64,000 nt of DNA from Hanleya hanleyi (GCA_036873755.1 JAVTVY010020521.1:1-64000); one strand, 5' to 3'. Numbered from the stretch's first letter, positions 20,503 through 28,640 are shown. Notes: generated by a model not told the origin, from the sequence alone. Made by a program: numbers and translations.

Positions 20503-21700
20503 CTGTCAATAAGGAAACAAAGTTTCTGTCATGTACTTCACCAGTAGTTGCATCCACTTTGTGACCGTATACGCCCATGTGGCGACAATGTGACGCCATT
20601 AGGGATCGTAATGACATGGAGGCTCAAAATTTGTCATTTTTTTGTTATTTCATTATTTGAGTATTCAGTATTTGGTGTAAAATTGAAACCAAAATTCCCA
20701 AAATTTTAGAGTTGAAAATTTAGTTCCTGAAATATGTGGGAAAGTTAGACAGATTACGTTGTGTGGTCCGGTACCCCGTGTGTATTGTGAGGCGTTAATG
20801 ACTGCACGAATGTGTATTGCGCTCTAATTGACAGACATGACGGAAGGGAATGACCAGTCTAATTGTCTAATATACTGATAAACAGAAATACGGCCTTGGC
20901 TTTGTCATCTGTTATTTGTGTTTGATGAATTTTCATTTTCTAAACCTGGTGAAGCTAATTATCTAGAAATCCTACCATATTACGTGCACCTTACGTGTAC
21001 TTGCCCCCTCTTTCTGATAAAGTCTATACAAGTAGCCATAGGGAAAAATGAGAAAATACTGATGTGGAGAAACTTTATAGAAAAAATACAAAACACCTTC
21101 TGGAATGAGCTACATTCTTCTATTCCGAATGCAGTTTCGAACTATATGTTCTTATCAAGGAATATAGTATACACAGATGACATATCAGTTTTATATAGAT
21201 TTACATGTATGGCTGTTTTTAGCAGCGAGGCACAAGTTCTAACAAGATGTTATAGTACAGTGAGATTAAAAACTACACAGCGCGAACTGATCATGGCAAA
21301 TGATACGTATAGTGTGCAGACAAAGAGAGATTATAAAAAATATAATACATATTGAACACCTAGTTTGTTTGTCTGAATGTTAAAATGACGTTAAAAATTG
21401 TCCTTGGAGGGGGGAGGATATTTTTTGACGTCCCCAAACTGACGTACTGGCAACTTTTAACAGGCATTCTGACAAAACAAAGGAGTGACAGAAATAGAAA
21501 TTAATAAGAAAATAAACCTGTCTTAATTCATGGCCTGTGACTAACATTCAAGAACGGGTGTAAATTTTCAATGAACATGGTTTCTTTGACATTCAATAAA
21601 GCTTGATTTCCATTTTGGACTTCGTAGAACGGAAAAACTGTGAAGAAAGTTGTCAAGCTCAGCGCACATTCCCTTATGTTCCGACTTACCGGAAGAAAAC
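20503..21700. other. SLC17 intron left of element B
   Basis: AT-rich sequence. An open frame at 20,918-21,355 (145 codons, plus strand) has no recognisable domain, TATA box or splice sites and is not called as a gene. Confidence 0.4.
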
Positions 21701-21768
21701 AGTGATTTTCATGATTACTTTGTTATCTGTGTACGGTTGATCTCCGCGGTGGAAACCTTTGCGCGCCG

Positions 21769-21880
21769 AGGTCAAAGGTCAGTTCCGGTCACGTGAACGG
21801 AAGCGGAAGTGACCTCACAGTTGGTCAAAGGTCAATAAGGCCAGTGTCCCGTTAAATCTAGCCTTATTGACCTTTGACCT
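21769..21880. promoter_or_regulatory. Cluster of DR1 nuclear-receptor-type sites with a 19-bp-arm palindrome
   Basis: AGGTCAAAGGTCA at 21,769-21,781 is a perfect DR1. TGGTCAAAGGTCA at 21,822-21,834 is a near-perfect one. TGACCTTTGACCT at 21,868-21,880 is a perfect DR1 on the other strand. The last two sit in a perfect inverted repeat GGTCAAAGGTCAATAAGGC (21,823-21,841) / complement (21,861-21,879) with a 19-nt loop. CACGTG is at 21,790-21,795. DR1 is the known RXR/HNF4/COUP-TF type of site. The cluster lies about 0.4 kb upstream of the first zinc-finger gene. Confidence 0.75.
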
Positions 21881-21893
21881 CAGAAATCTGCAT

Positions 21894-21932
21894 ATGACAT
21901 CACTTCCGGTTTGGGTGAATGAGGCGTGACCT
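21894..21932 (-). repeat. 39-bp inverted counterpart of the element A terminus
   Basis: The reverse complement of this stretch equals 5,221-5,259 except at two positions. The ETS half (CTTCCGG) is kept, while the CRE is TGACATCA here. Confidence 0.8.
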
Positions 21933-21980
21933 TTGGACATGTCCAGACTTGTTTGTGTTTGTCTGGGGTTTTCCCCCACA

Positions 21981-22186
21981 ATGGCGGCTAATGGCGGCTA
22001 ATGGCGGCTAATCTGCCATGTTGGAAAATGGCGGCTAATGGCGGTAATCCGCCATGTTGGAAAATGGCGGCTAATGGCGGCTAATCCGCCATGTTGGAAA
22101 ATGGCGGCTAATGGCGGCTAATCCGTCATGTTGGAAAATGGCGGCTAATGGCGGCTAATCCGCCATGTTGGAAAATGGCGGCTAAG
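21981..22186. repeat. 37-bp tandem array of GGCGGC / GCCATGTTGG motifs
   Basis: ATGGCGGCTA words alternate with CCGCCATGTTGGAA. The GCCATGTTGG core recurs at 22,015, 22,051, 22,088, 22,125 (GTC variant) and 22,162, a period of 36-37 bp. The array ends about 65 bp before the TATA box of the first zinc-finger gene, where an enhancer would be expected. Confidence 0.85.
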
Positions 22187-22249
22187 CTCTTGGAGCTCCG
22201 AATAGATCACCAGCTGAGTGTGCTAAACATAGATGACCAGCTAGCGTGC

Positions 22250-22285
22250 TATAAAAGGGAAGCGGCCTGGCCGTTTCATCAGACA
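22250..22285 (+). promoter_or_regulatory. Core promoter of zinc-finger gene 1
   Basis: TATAAAAG (22,250-22,257) and an initiator-like TCAGACA whose A (22,281) is 31 nt from the first T of the box. The predicted 5' UTR is only about 22 nt. An identical arrangement precedes gene 2. Confidence 0.75.
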
Positions 22286-22302
22286 CTGTGTCAGCCACCA
22301 AG

Positions 22303-23226
22303 ATGTTCACTTGCACAACTTGCCAGAAGCAGTTTATTCGTCTGCACGACTTGCGCCGCCATGAGGCCTCCACCCACAACGATGCACGGTATACTTGTAT
22401 AATCTGCTCACGGTCATTCAATCGGGAGGATAATTTACTGCGCCATGAGAGGGCACGCCACGCGGGTGCGACGGTACAATGTAACGATTGTGGTCGACTC
22501 TTCAAACGACCCAGTCGGTTAAGACAGCACCAACGTTGGATTCATACCCCGTCTCGACGGTTTGGGCGACAACTTTCCACTAAAGAGGAGCCGCGGAAGG
22601 TCAGACCAAGTGAAGATGAACCCGGGGAGACGAACGCCACTGGTGATGCGACGATGAAGAGCCCGCCTATACCCACAGTCCAGGAGGGCCTGGATATCCA
22701 GTCGGACCCCAGCGTTACGGTTTCGAGTCATACGCCTGACGACATCGAACATTTTCTGGACGAGCCCATAAATGTTCCTAGCGATCTCCTACAGGGCGTC
22801 CATCCAGTGAGTGACATCTATCGGCGCCATTGGCCCAAGATACGGCACTGTTTCCACCGTCATCGCCCTATTCAAGGCATCTACAATTTCCGACTGACCG
22901 ATCTCGCCCGTCTACGCAGCTACATGGAAGCCGTCTTCAATGACCAAGCTACGTCCTTCAAATTAAATCTGGCGTTTGGTTATGTGCTGAAGCATAAGGA
23001 GACAGACCATGTCCGATACTTTTACCCGAGCAGTAACATCCAGGTATTTGACCAACCGTTTACCATCATGGATAGGGCGTCACTAGAGACGATGCTGGAG
23101 AAACTGGACACCGTGGATCCCTTGGAATGGGCCCAACGACAACGCCCCAACACCAAGTGGATAGTGGAGAGGGTCACCAATGTTACGTTTTTCGTGACCA
23201 AGCTGACCGACCAACCCATCGGTTGA
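22303..23226 (+). CDS. C2H2 zinc-finger protein with conserved C-terminal domain, copy 1
   Basis: The first ATG after the TATA box is at 22,303 (context ACCAAGATG), giving 307 residues. Three complete C2H2 fingers are visible: C4/C7/H20/H25, C32/C35/H48/H53 and C60/C63/H76/H81. A Ser/Pro/Glu-rich linker (about 82-165) follows. A conserved C-terminal domain (about 170-307) includes YNFRLTDLARLRSYMEAVF, FKLNLAFGYVLKHKETDHV and NTKWIVERVTNVTFFV. From memory of the families, this C-terminal part resembles the region found ahead of protein-primed B-family polymerases in Polinton-like elements, so it may act in DNA binding or replication. That link is an inference. No polymerase motif follows. It is one of two tandem transcription units. 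Confidence 0.8.
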   Translation: MFTCTTCQKQFIRLHDLRRHEASTHNDARYTCIICSRSFNREDNLLRHERARHAGATVQCNDCGRLFKRPSRLRQHQRWIHTPSRRFGRQLSTKEEPRKVRPSEDEPGETNATGDATMKSPPIPTVQEGLDIQSDPSVTVSSHTPDDIEHFLDEPINVPSDLLQGVHPVSDIYRRHWPKIRHCFHRHRPIQGIYNFRLTDLARLRSYMEAVFNDQATSFKLNLAFGYVLKHKETDHVRYFYPSSNIQVFDQPFTIMDRASLETMLEKLDTVDPLEWAQRQRPNTKWIVERVTNVTFFVTKLTDQPIG

Positions 23227-23345
23227 ACGCGTCACCCGTGCACTGATGAATACCATAACATGCCGTACAGACTCTATATGTCTACATGCTGGTCGTTGAC
23301 TTGCGCTCAGTAAACACTTGTACCTAATGTGACGGTGCGTTAAAT

Positions 23346-23351
23346 AATAAA
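23346..23351 (+). terminator. First poly(A) signal of zinc-finger gene 1
   Basis: AATAAA 120 nt after the stop codon. A second signal lies at 23,447-23,452, just past the hairpin, so two alternative 3' ends are possible, with or without the hairpin. Confidence 0.6.
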
Positions 23352-23397
23352 ACATGGTGTTTGATATTTCAATTTGTTTTGCTATGAACATACTAAA

Positions 23398-23430
23398 CAT
23401 ACCTAGGGCGGCTCCCCCAGCCTGGGTATG
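23398..23430 (+). promoter_or_regulatory. Conserved 3' UTR hairpin, copy 1
   Basis: Arms 23,398-23,409 and 23,420-23,430 form 11 pairs with one bulged A (23,405) around the loop GGCTCCCCCA (23,410-23,419). AATAAA starts 17 nt after the hairpin. The copy at 25,070-25,102 has the same loop, bulge and spacing, with compensatory changes in the stem. Confidence 0.75.
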
Positions 23431-23488
23431 ATGAAACATTAGGGATAATAAACTGTATGAACATTGCTGAACTTGTTGTTATTCATGT

Positions 23489-23572
23489 GGTATAATACAG
23501 CACAGATTTGGTATGATGCGAGACAGATATGGTATAATACAGCAAAGATATGGTATAATGCACGACAGATAT
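23489..23572. repeat. 21-bp tandem repeat, four units
   Basis: GGTATAATACAGCACAGATTT-type unit repeated exactly every 21 bp (23,489, 23,510, 23,531, 23,552), between the two zinc-finger units. Confidence 0.9.
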
Positions 23573-23680
23573 GGATGGTCCATCTCTAGACCAAATACCT
23601 TCCTGCACTTTCCTAAAATGCCCACTGTCGCTACTACTCGTACTGATGACGTCACCGATGACGTCACAGATAACGGGAAC
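23573..23680. promoter_or_regulatory. Single CRE-pair unit upstream of zinc-finger gene 2
   Basis: TGACGTCA at 23,647-23,654 and 23,659-23,666, within a segment homologous to the array units at 25,400-26,105 (shared GATGGTCCATCTCTA and CGCTACTACTCGTACTGATG). It lies about 170 bp upstream of the gene 2 TATA box. Confidence 0.75.
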
Positions 23681-23834
23681 TATCCGGATATTTCAGTTTC
23701 TATCGGAATGCATCTGAGAACAGAAGAACCTATGGAGGTTGATTGTTCTTGACGTCCGCGCCTACATCCGGGTTCTTGTCGCTGACGTCCAAGTTGAACT
23801 GATTGTGCTAAAAATAGATCACCAGCTAGCTTGC

Positions 23835-23870
23835 TATAAAAGGGAAGCGGCCTGGCCGTTTTATCAGACA
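23835..23870 (+). promoter_or_regulatory. Core promoter of zinc-finger gene 2
   Basis: TATAAAAG at 23,835-23,842 and TCAGACA with its A at 23,866, the same 31-nt spacing as gene 1. The flanking GATCACCAGCTAGC and GGAAGCGGCCTGGCCG are also shared with gene 1. Confidence 0.75.
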
Positions 23871-23887
23871 CTCTGTCAACCACCAAG

Positions 23888-24820
23888 ATGTTCACTTGTA
23901 CTACGTGCTCGAAATCATTCACTCGTCTGCACGACTTGCGCCGCCATGAGGCTACCAAGCACGACGGAACCGCCCGGTATAGCTGTACGATATATAGGCC
24001 TACACTGTCGTTTCAGCGCCCGGATCATTTACAGCGCCATGAAGGTTCAATTCATGGGCCACCCAAGCGTCCATGCGAAGAATGTGGTCAACTCTTCAAA
24101 CGACCCAGTCAGTTAAAACGGCATGAGCGTTTGATTCATGGTCCGTCACCACGGCATGAGGGACAACTTTCCACTAAAGAGGCACCCAGGAGGGACAGAC
24201 TCACTGAAGATGAACCCGGGGAGACGAATGCCACTGGTGATGCGATCACGGAGAGCCCGCCTATACCCACAGCTCAGAAGAGCCTAGATATCCAGCCGGT
24301 CCCTAGCATTACTGTTCCCAGTCATACGCCTGACAACAACGAACATTTTCTGGAAGATGCTGTGGATGTTCCCAGCGATCTCTTACCCGAAGATCATCCA
24401 GTGAGTGAGATGTATCGACGCCATTGGTCCATGATCCGACACTGTTTCCACCGTCATCGCCCTATATTGGACTTGTACAATTTCCGACTGACCGACCTCG
24501 CCCGTCTAAGCAGCTACGTGGAAGCCATCTTCAATGACCAACTTACATCCTTCACATTAAATGTAGCATTTGGGTACATCTTATGCCATAAGATGACGGG
24601 TGAATTGCGCTATTTCTATTCCCGTGCCATCAACCCAGTGTACGACCATCCTTTCACAATCATCAATCGGGCGTCGCTAGAGCCCGTGCTGGACCAAGTG
24701 GACACTGTGGATCCCTTGGAATGGGCCTATGAACAGCACCCCAACACCAAGTGGATAGTGGAGAGGGTCACCAATGTTACGTTCTTCGTGGTTAAACTGA
24801 CCACCACCCCCATCCGATGA
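23888..24820 (+). CDS. C2H2 zinc-finger protein with conserved C-terminal domain, copy 2
   Basis: 310 residues from an ATG in the same context as copy 1. Finger 1 (CTTCSKSFTRLHDLRRHEATKH) and finger 3 (CEECGQLFKRPSQLKRHERL) are intact. Finger 2 is damaged: its second Cys is Tyr (CTIY) and two residues are inserted before the helix. The C-terminal domain is well kept (YNFRLTDLARLSSYVEAIF, FTLNVAFGYILCHK, TKWIVERVTNVTFFV). The whole unit, from promoter to 3' hairpin, is a tandem duplicate of the unit at 22,250-23,452. Retention of the C-terminal domain with loss of one finger suggests changed DNA specificity rather than simple decay. Confidence 0.8.
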   Translation: MFTCTTCSKSFTRLHDLRRHEATKHDGTARYSCTIYRPTLSFQRPDHLQRHEGSIHGPPKRPCEECGQLFKRPSQLKRHERLIHGPSPRHEGQLSTKEAPRRDRLTEDEPGETNATGDAITESPPIPTAQKSLDIQPVPSITVPSHTPDNNEHFLEDAVDVPSDLLPEDHPVSEMYRRHWSMIRHCFHRHRPILDLYNFRLTDLARLSSYVEAIFNDQLTSFTLNVAFGYILCHKMTGELRYFYSRAINPVYDHPFTIINRASLEPVLDQVDTVDPLEWAYEQHPNTKWIVERVTNVTFFVVKLTTTPIR

Positions 24821-24919
24821 AAGTATTCACCCATGCACTGATAGATACTCAGAATGCGCAAACAACTATCTAAGGATATGTTGCCTCAACGGTATCCTGG
24901 CCTGCCCGACGATGATTAG

Positions 24920-24925
24920 AATAAA
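24920..24925 (+). terminator. First poly(A) signal of zinc-finger gene 2
   Basis: AATAAA 100 nt after the stop codon. A second AATAAA at 25,119-25,124 follows the hairpin, as in gene 1. Confidence 0.6.
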
Positions 24926-25069
24926 CGGTTCAGAGCGAACATGGCCGAAGATGGAACTTTCTGAAATGGAGACTTCTGATTAGACAAGAATACATCTAAC
25001 GGACAGGAACGAATATGACAGATGCAAATGGTGGCCTCTGATTGGACAAGAATCTTCTTGAATTGTAAA

Positions 25070-25102
25070 TATACCCAACGCGGCTCCCCCAGCGTGGGTA
25101 TG
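25070..25102 (+). promoter_or_regulatory. Conserved 3' UTR hairpin, copy 2
   Basis: Arms 25,070-25,081 and 25,092-25,102, bulged A at 25,077, loop GGCTCCCCCA (25,082-25,091). Relative to copy 1, one pair is swapped (G-C to C-G) and three others change within pairing rules. AATAAA again starts 17 nt downstream. Confidence 0.75.
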
Positions 25103-25384
25103 ATGTAACATTGGGGAGAATAAACTATATGAAAACAAACTTCTTGTTCTTGTTGTTCTCTCATGTGTCATCCTTGTTGTTGCTGCTGTTGTTGTTCTCT
25201 CTCCGGTCTATATCATGGCGTTATGTTAGAGTGTTAAGGTGTAACGACGGGCGTTGACGGGCGTCACTGCATTTCGAAGAATGAGTGACAATTCCATGGA
25301 ATATCAGAGCTTCTGAGCTATTTCACCAGGGCGTTGAAGCATTAAGAATGGCGTTGGTGGGCGTTGCTACAAGATGACACCTCA

Positions 25385-26105
25385 CACGACGCATTCGCAC
25401 CGCGGATGGTCCATCTCTACACCAAATAACATCCTTCACTGCTAAAAATGCCCACTTTCGCTACTACTCGTACTGATGACGTCACCAATGACGTCACAGA
25501 TGCTGTGGATATCCCTCAAATCGGGATCTATACCCCGAGAGCTACAACTTGACCCCTCCCATGACGCATTCGGGCCAAGGATGGTCCATCTCTACACCAA
25601 ATACCATCCTTCACTGCTAAAAAATGCCCACTTTCGCTACTACTCGTACTGATGACGTCACCAATGACGTCACAGATGCTGTGGATATCCCTCAAATCGG
25701 GATCTATACCCCGAGAGCTACAACATGACCCCTCCCATGACGCATTCGGGCCAAGGATGGTCCATCTCTACACCAAATACCATCCTTCACTGCCCCAAAA
25801 TGCTCACTTTCGCTACTACTCCTACTGATGACGTCACCAATGACGTCACAGCTGCTGTGGACAGCCCTCAAATCGAGGTCTGCACCCCGAGAACTACAAG
25901 ATGACACCCCACACGACGCATTCGGACTGAGAATGGAGCATCTCTACCCCAAATACCTTCCTTCACTGCCCCAAAATGCTCACTTTCGCTACTACTCCTA
26001 CTGATGACGTCACCAATGATGTCACAGATGCTGTGGACAGCCCTCAAATCGGGGTCTACACCCCGAGAGCTACAAAATGACACCTCCCAGGACGCATTCG
26101 GACCG
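25385..26105. repeat. 176-bp tandem array with paired CRE sites
   Basis: Four units, each with two sites in a TGACGTCACCAATGACGTCA arrangement, begin at 25,477, 25,653, 25,829 and 26,004 (period 175-176). Seven of the eight sites are perfect palindromic CREs; the last is TGATGTCA. Each unit also carries CATCTCTACACCAAATACC and CCTCAAATCG.GGTCTA. The units lie downstream of zinc-finger gene 2 and toward the right terminus. Confidence 0.9.
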
Positions 26106-26400
26106 TGAATAGCCCATCTCTAACCCAAACACACCCACACACACCCCAAAAAATGCCTGCTTTCTACACTACGGCCAGGCTGCGCATGCGCACATTGACG
26201 CGTCTTGCACTTAAACACACGCCATTCTGACTCTAACCCACACAAGCTTCACTTTGACACCTTCCACGACCCATTCGAACCGTGAATAGTCCATCTCTAC
26301 CCCAAACACATACCCACATACCCCCCAAAATGCCTGGTTTCTATACTACGGCCAGACTGCGCATGCGCAGACTATTGACAACGTACGAACCATTAGTCCA
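26106..26400. repeat. 177-bp units with NRF1-type palindromes
   Basis: Two units with GCGCATGCGC at 26,182 and 26,359, sharing CATTCGAACCGTGAATAG, CCATCTCTACCCCAAACACA and CTACGGCCAG. The start of the unit resembles the CRE-array unit, so the arrays are probably related. Confidence 0.75.
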
Positions 26401-26555
26401 GGCGGATGCTCCTCCTCGAGGGCTTCAAAATAAGACCTCATACGACACCATTGGACCATTAGTGGCCCACCTAGACTCCAAAACGTCCACCCCGTATGGA
26501 CCTATACACCCATAGCCATGCAGTATAGGCCTATGGGCCTACCCAGGCCTCGGTG

Positions 26556-27225
26556 ACTTTTTTCAAAATTTTCACCGTTTCGCTCCGGGACACTTCCTAT
26601 CATGTTCTAAATTACGAGACGTGAAAAACAAATCCAAACAACCATACCACAAATGTATAGAAGTAGGTTTCCCAGGGGGACAAACATTGGTCCTATACCC
26701 CCAGTATGGGACTATATGGGTCTATATGGGCTGTATGGTACTTTTTCAAAAATTTCACCGATTCGCTCCGGGACACTTCCTATCATGTTTGTCTTGACGA
26801 GACTAAGAAAACGAGACCCCACAACCTATACCGCAAATGTCTAGAAGTAGGTTTCCCAGGGGGACAAACATTGGTCCTATACCCCCAATATGGGTCTATT
26901 TGGGTTGTATGGTACTTTTTTCAAAATTTCACCGATTCGCTCCGGGACACTTCCTATCATGTTTGTCTTGACGAGACTAAGAAAACGAGACCCCACAACC
27001 TATACCGCAAATGTCTAGAAGTAGGTTTCCCAGTGGGACAAACATTGGTCCTATACCCCCAGTATAGTTCTATATGGGCTGTATGGTATTTTTTCAAAAA
27101 TTTCACCGTTTCGTGCCGCGACACTTCCTATCATGTTTGTCTTGACGAGACTAAGAAAACGAGACCCCACAACCTATACCGCAAATGTCGAGAAGTAGGT
27201 TTCCCAGGATGGTCCTATACCCCCC
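26556..27225. repeat. 174-bp tandem array, four units
   Basis: CACTTCCTATCATG recurs at about 26,592, 26,774, 26,948 and 27,122; the last three units are exactly 174 bp apart. Because 174 is a multiple of three, a plus-strand frame stays open (26,706-27,257) as a 58-residue repeat. Protein coding is not supported by any promoter or known domain. Confidence 0.85.
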
Positions 27226-27478
27226 ATACCCCATATAGGCATTTTCCCGTAATTTAGAATAAAGTCCGTATTCCGTATTTTTTCAGGAAAAATTTTACAT
27301 ACACCCACCCTGGAACTAGGGGGAGATTACTCTATTGATAGGCAAGCCCCGTTAAGCTCGGCGACCTATATACCCCCCATACCCCATATAGCCATTTTCC
27401 CGGATTTTTCGATAAAGTCCGTGTTCTGGGTTGTTTTTTTCAGGAAAAATTTTACATGCACCCACCCATGACTGGATG
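27221..27478. repeat. Two-unit repeat of about 150 bp
   Basis: CCCCCATACCCCATATA, ATAAAGTCCGTRTTC and CAGGAAAAATTTTACAT are shared between 27,221-27,315 and 27,373-27,475. Confidence 0.75.
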
Positions 27479-27479
27479 C

Positions 27480-27985
27480 CCCTTCACCTAGGCTTCACAT
27501 GGATACCTCATACGCCTCCGTCGGCCCATTAGAAACCCCGCTCGATCCCAAAACGTCTATTTTCATACCCTTTGGCCACCGCGCATGCGCAGAATGCCGA
27601 TATTTCAACCCAACACCCAGCCCATCAGATGCCCCCTCACATAGGCTTCACTTTGATACCTCACTCGACCCCATTGGACCATTAGTGGCTCCCCTAGCTC
27701 CAAAACGGCTATTTTCATACCCTTTGGCCACCGCGCATGCGCAGAATGCCGCTATTTCAACCCCACACCCAGCCCATCACATGCCCCCTCACATAAGCTT
27801 CACTTTGATACCTCATATGACCCCATCGGCCCATTAGTGCCTCCCCTAGATCCCAAAACGTCTATGTCCATACCCTTTGGCCACCGCGCATGCGCAGAAT
27901 GCCGATATTTCAACCCCACACCCAGCCCATCAGATGCCCCTTCACGAATGCTTCACTTTGATACCTCACTCGACCCAATCGGACC
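27480..27985. repeat. Right terminal repeats of element B (NRF1-type)
   Basis: Units of about 152 bp with ACCGCGCATGCGCAG (GCGCATGCGC at 27,581, 27,733 and 27,886), homologous and co-oriented with 4,600-5,110 of element A. They share CCCTTTGGCCACCGCGC, ACACCCAGCCCAT and CTTCACTTTGATACCTCA. Confidence 0.85.
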
Positions 27986-27995
27986 ATTTTATATA

Positions 27996-28090
27996 GGGAC
28001 TACTTTTTCTCCGCGGAAGGCTTTTTCCGCGACCGCATCACCGCCAGACATGACCGCATCACCGGAGGAATACATTGGAACACTTCTGGG
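27996..28090. other. Outer right end of element B
   Basis: GGGACTACTTTTTCTCCGCGG ... GACCGCATCACCG ... AATACAT matches 5,149-5,213 of element A. Homology stops after AATACAT, so the true end may lie here or the two elements differ beyond it. Confidence 0.55.
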
Positions 28091-28267
28091 CTGAGGGTAG
28101 TTTTGTCAAAATACTCGCTTCTGATTGGCTGTCGCTGAGGGGTCATATGCAAATTTTTGAGGCTAAGTTGACTCGAAAAGCATGCTATATACTACTGTCC
28201 TGCCACAATAGGACGAGACCTGAGGTCACGAGGATATTGCATTGCAATATATTCAGACTTTTAATGT

Positions 28268-28640
28268 TGAATGGCAGATTTGATTTCCTCTGACTTGTAT
28301 TTTGGAAGACCATAAAAATTACTTGTGTTGTAATCAAAATTTTTTAAATAATCGTTTCTCTTTTTTGTCAAAAGTTTTTCATGTTTTCTTACCAGCTTTC
28401 GAAGTTCTGTTAGAATTTTGTTTTCTGGGTTATTTTCCACCTTCCTGTATGTATTAGGTTCATAGAGCATCTCAAGAAGCTTTTCGTTGTAATAAATTCT
28501 AACCATAATGAAAACAGCTTTACCCTAGTCTGCCTCTTTTATAATGGTATCCGGGTTTGATGAAAGATTCTGAATGGCAGATTTCTGACGGAAGGCAGAT
28601 TTATTTCTGACTAGAGTCGTCTATGGCAGATGAATCAGTA
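28268..28640 (-). pseudogene. Penelope-like reverse transcriptase, N-terminal fragment
   Basis: The minus strand reads NPDTIIKEAD, a stop, then GKAVFIMVRIYYNEKLLEML and later FYGLPK. This corresponds to the start of the RT domain in Penelope-like elements (IKxADKG ... YGLPKxHK). It is truncated on both sides and lies between element B and the SLC17 exon at 29.3 kb. Confidence 0.7.

Larger units (their letters stand above)
21720..28090 (+). mobile_element. Element B: Polinton-related element carrying two zinc-finger transcription units
   Basis: The left end shares a 39-bp inverted segment with the terminus of element A and holds a 37-bp-period GGCGGC array. The right end carries the same NRF1-type 150-bp repeats and the same outer segment (GGGACTACTTT ... 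CCGCATCACCG) as element A. Between them lie a duplicated zinc-finger gene and several tandem arrays. No polymerase, integrase or capsid gene is present, so it looks like a non-autonomous or deleted relative. Both limits are approximate and no target duplication was confirmed. Confidence 0.65.

Noticed and set aside
20918..21355. 145-codon plus-strand ORF
   Set aside because: No recognisable domain, promoter or splice context in AT-rich intron DNA.
22288..22302. Upstream start for zinc-finger gene 1 at 22,288
   Set aside because: That codon is GTG. The first ATG after the predicted transcription start is 22,303, in the same context as gene 2.
26706..27257. 183-codon repetitive protein
   Set aside because: The frame is open because the satellite unit is a multiple of three. 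No start context, TATA box or known domain was found.
21720..28090. Element B as a complete autonomous Polinton
   Set aside because: At about 6.4 kb it lacks polymerase, integrase, ATPase and capsid genes; only the termini and accessory genes match.
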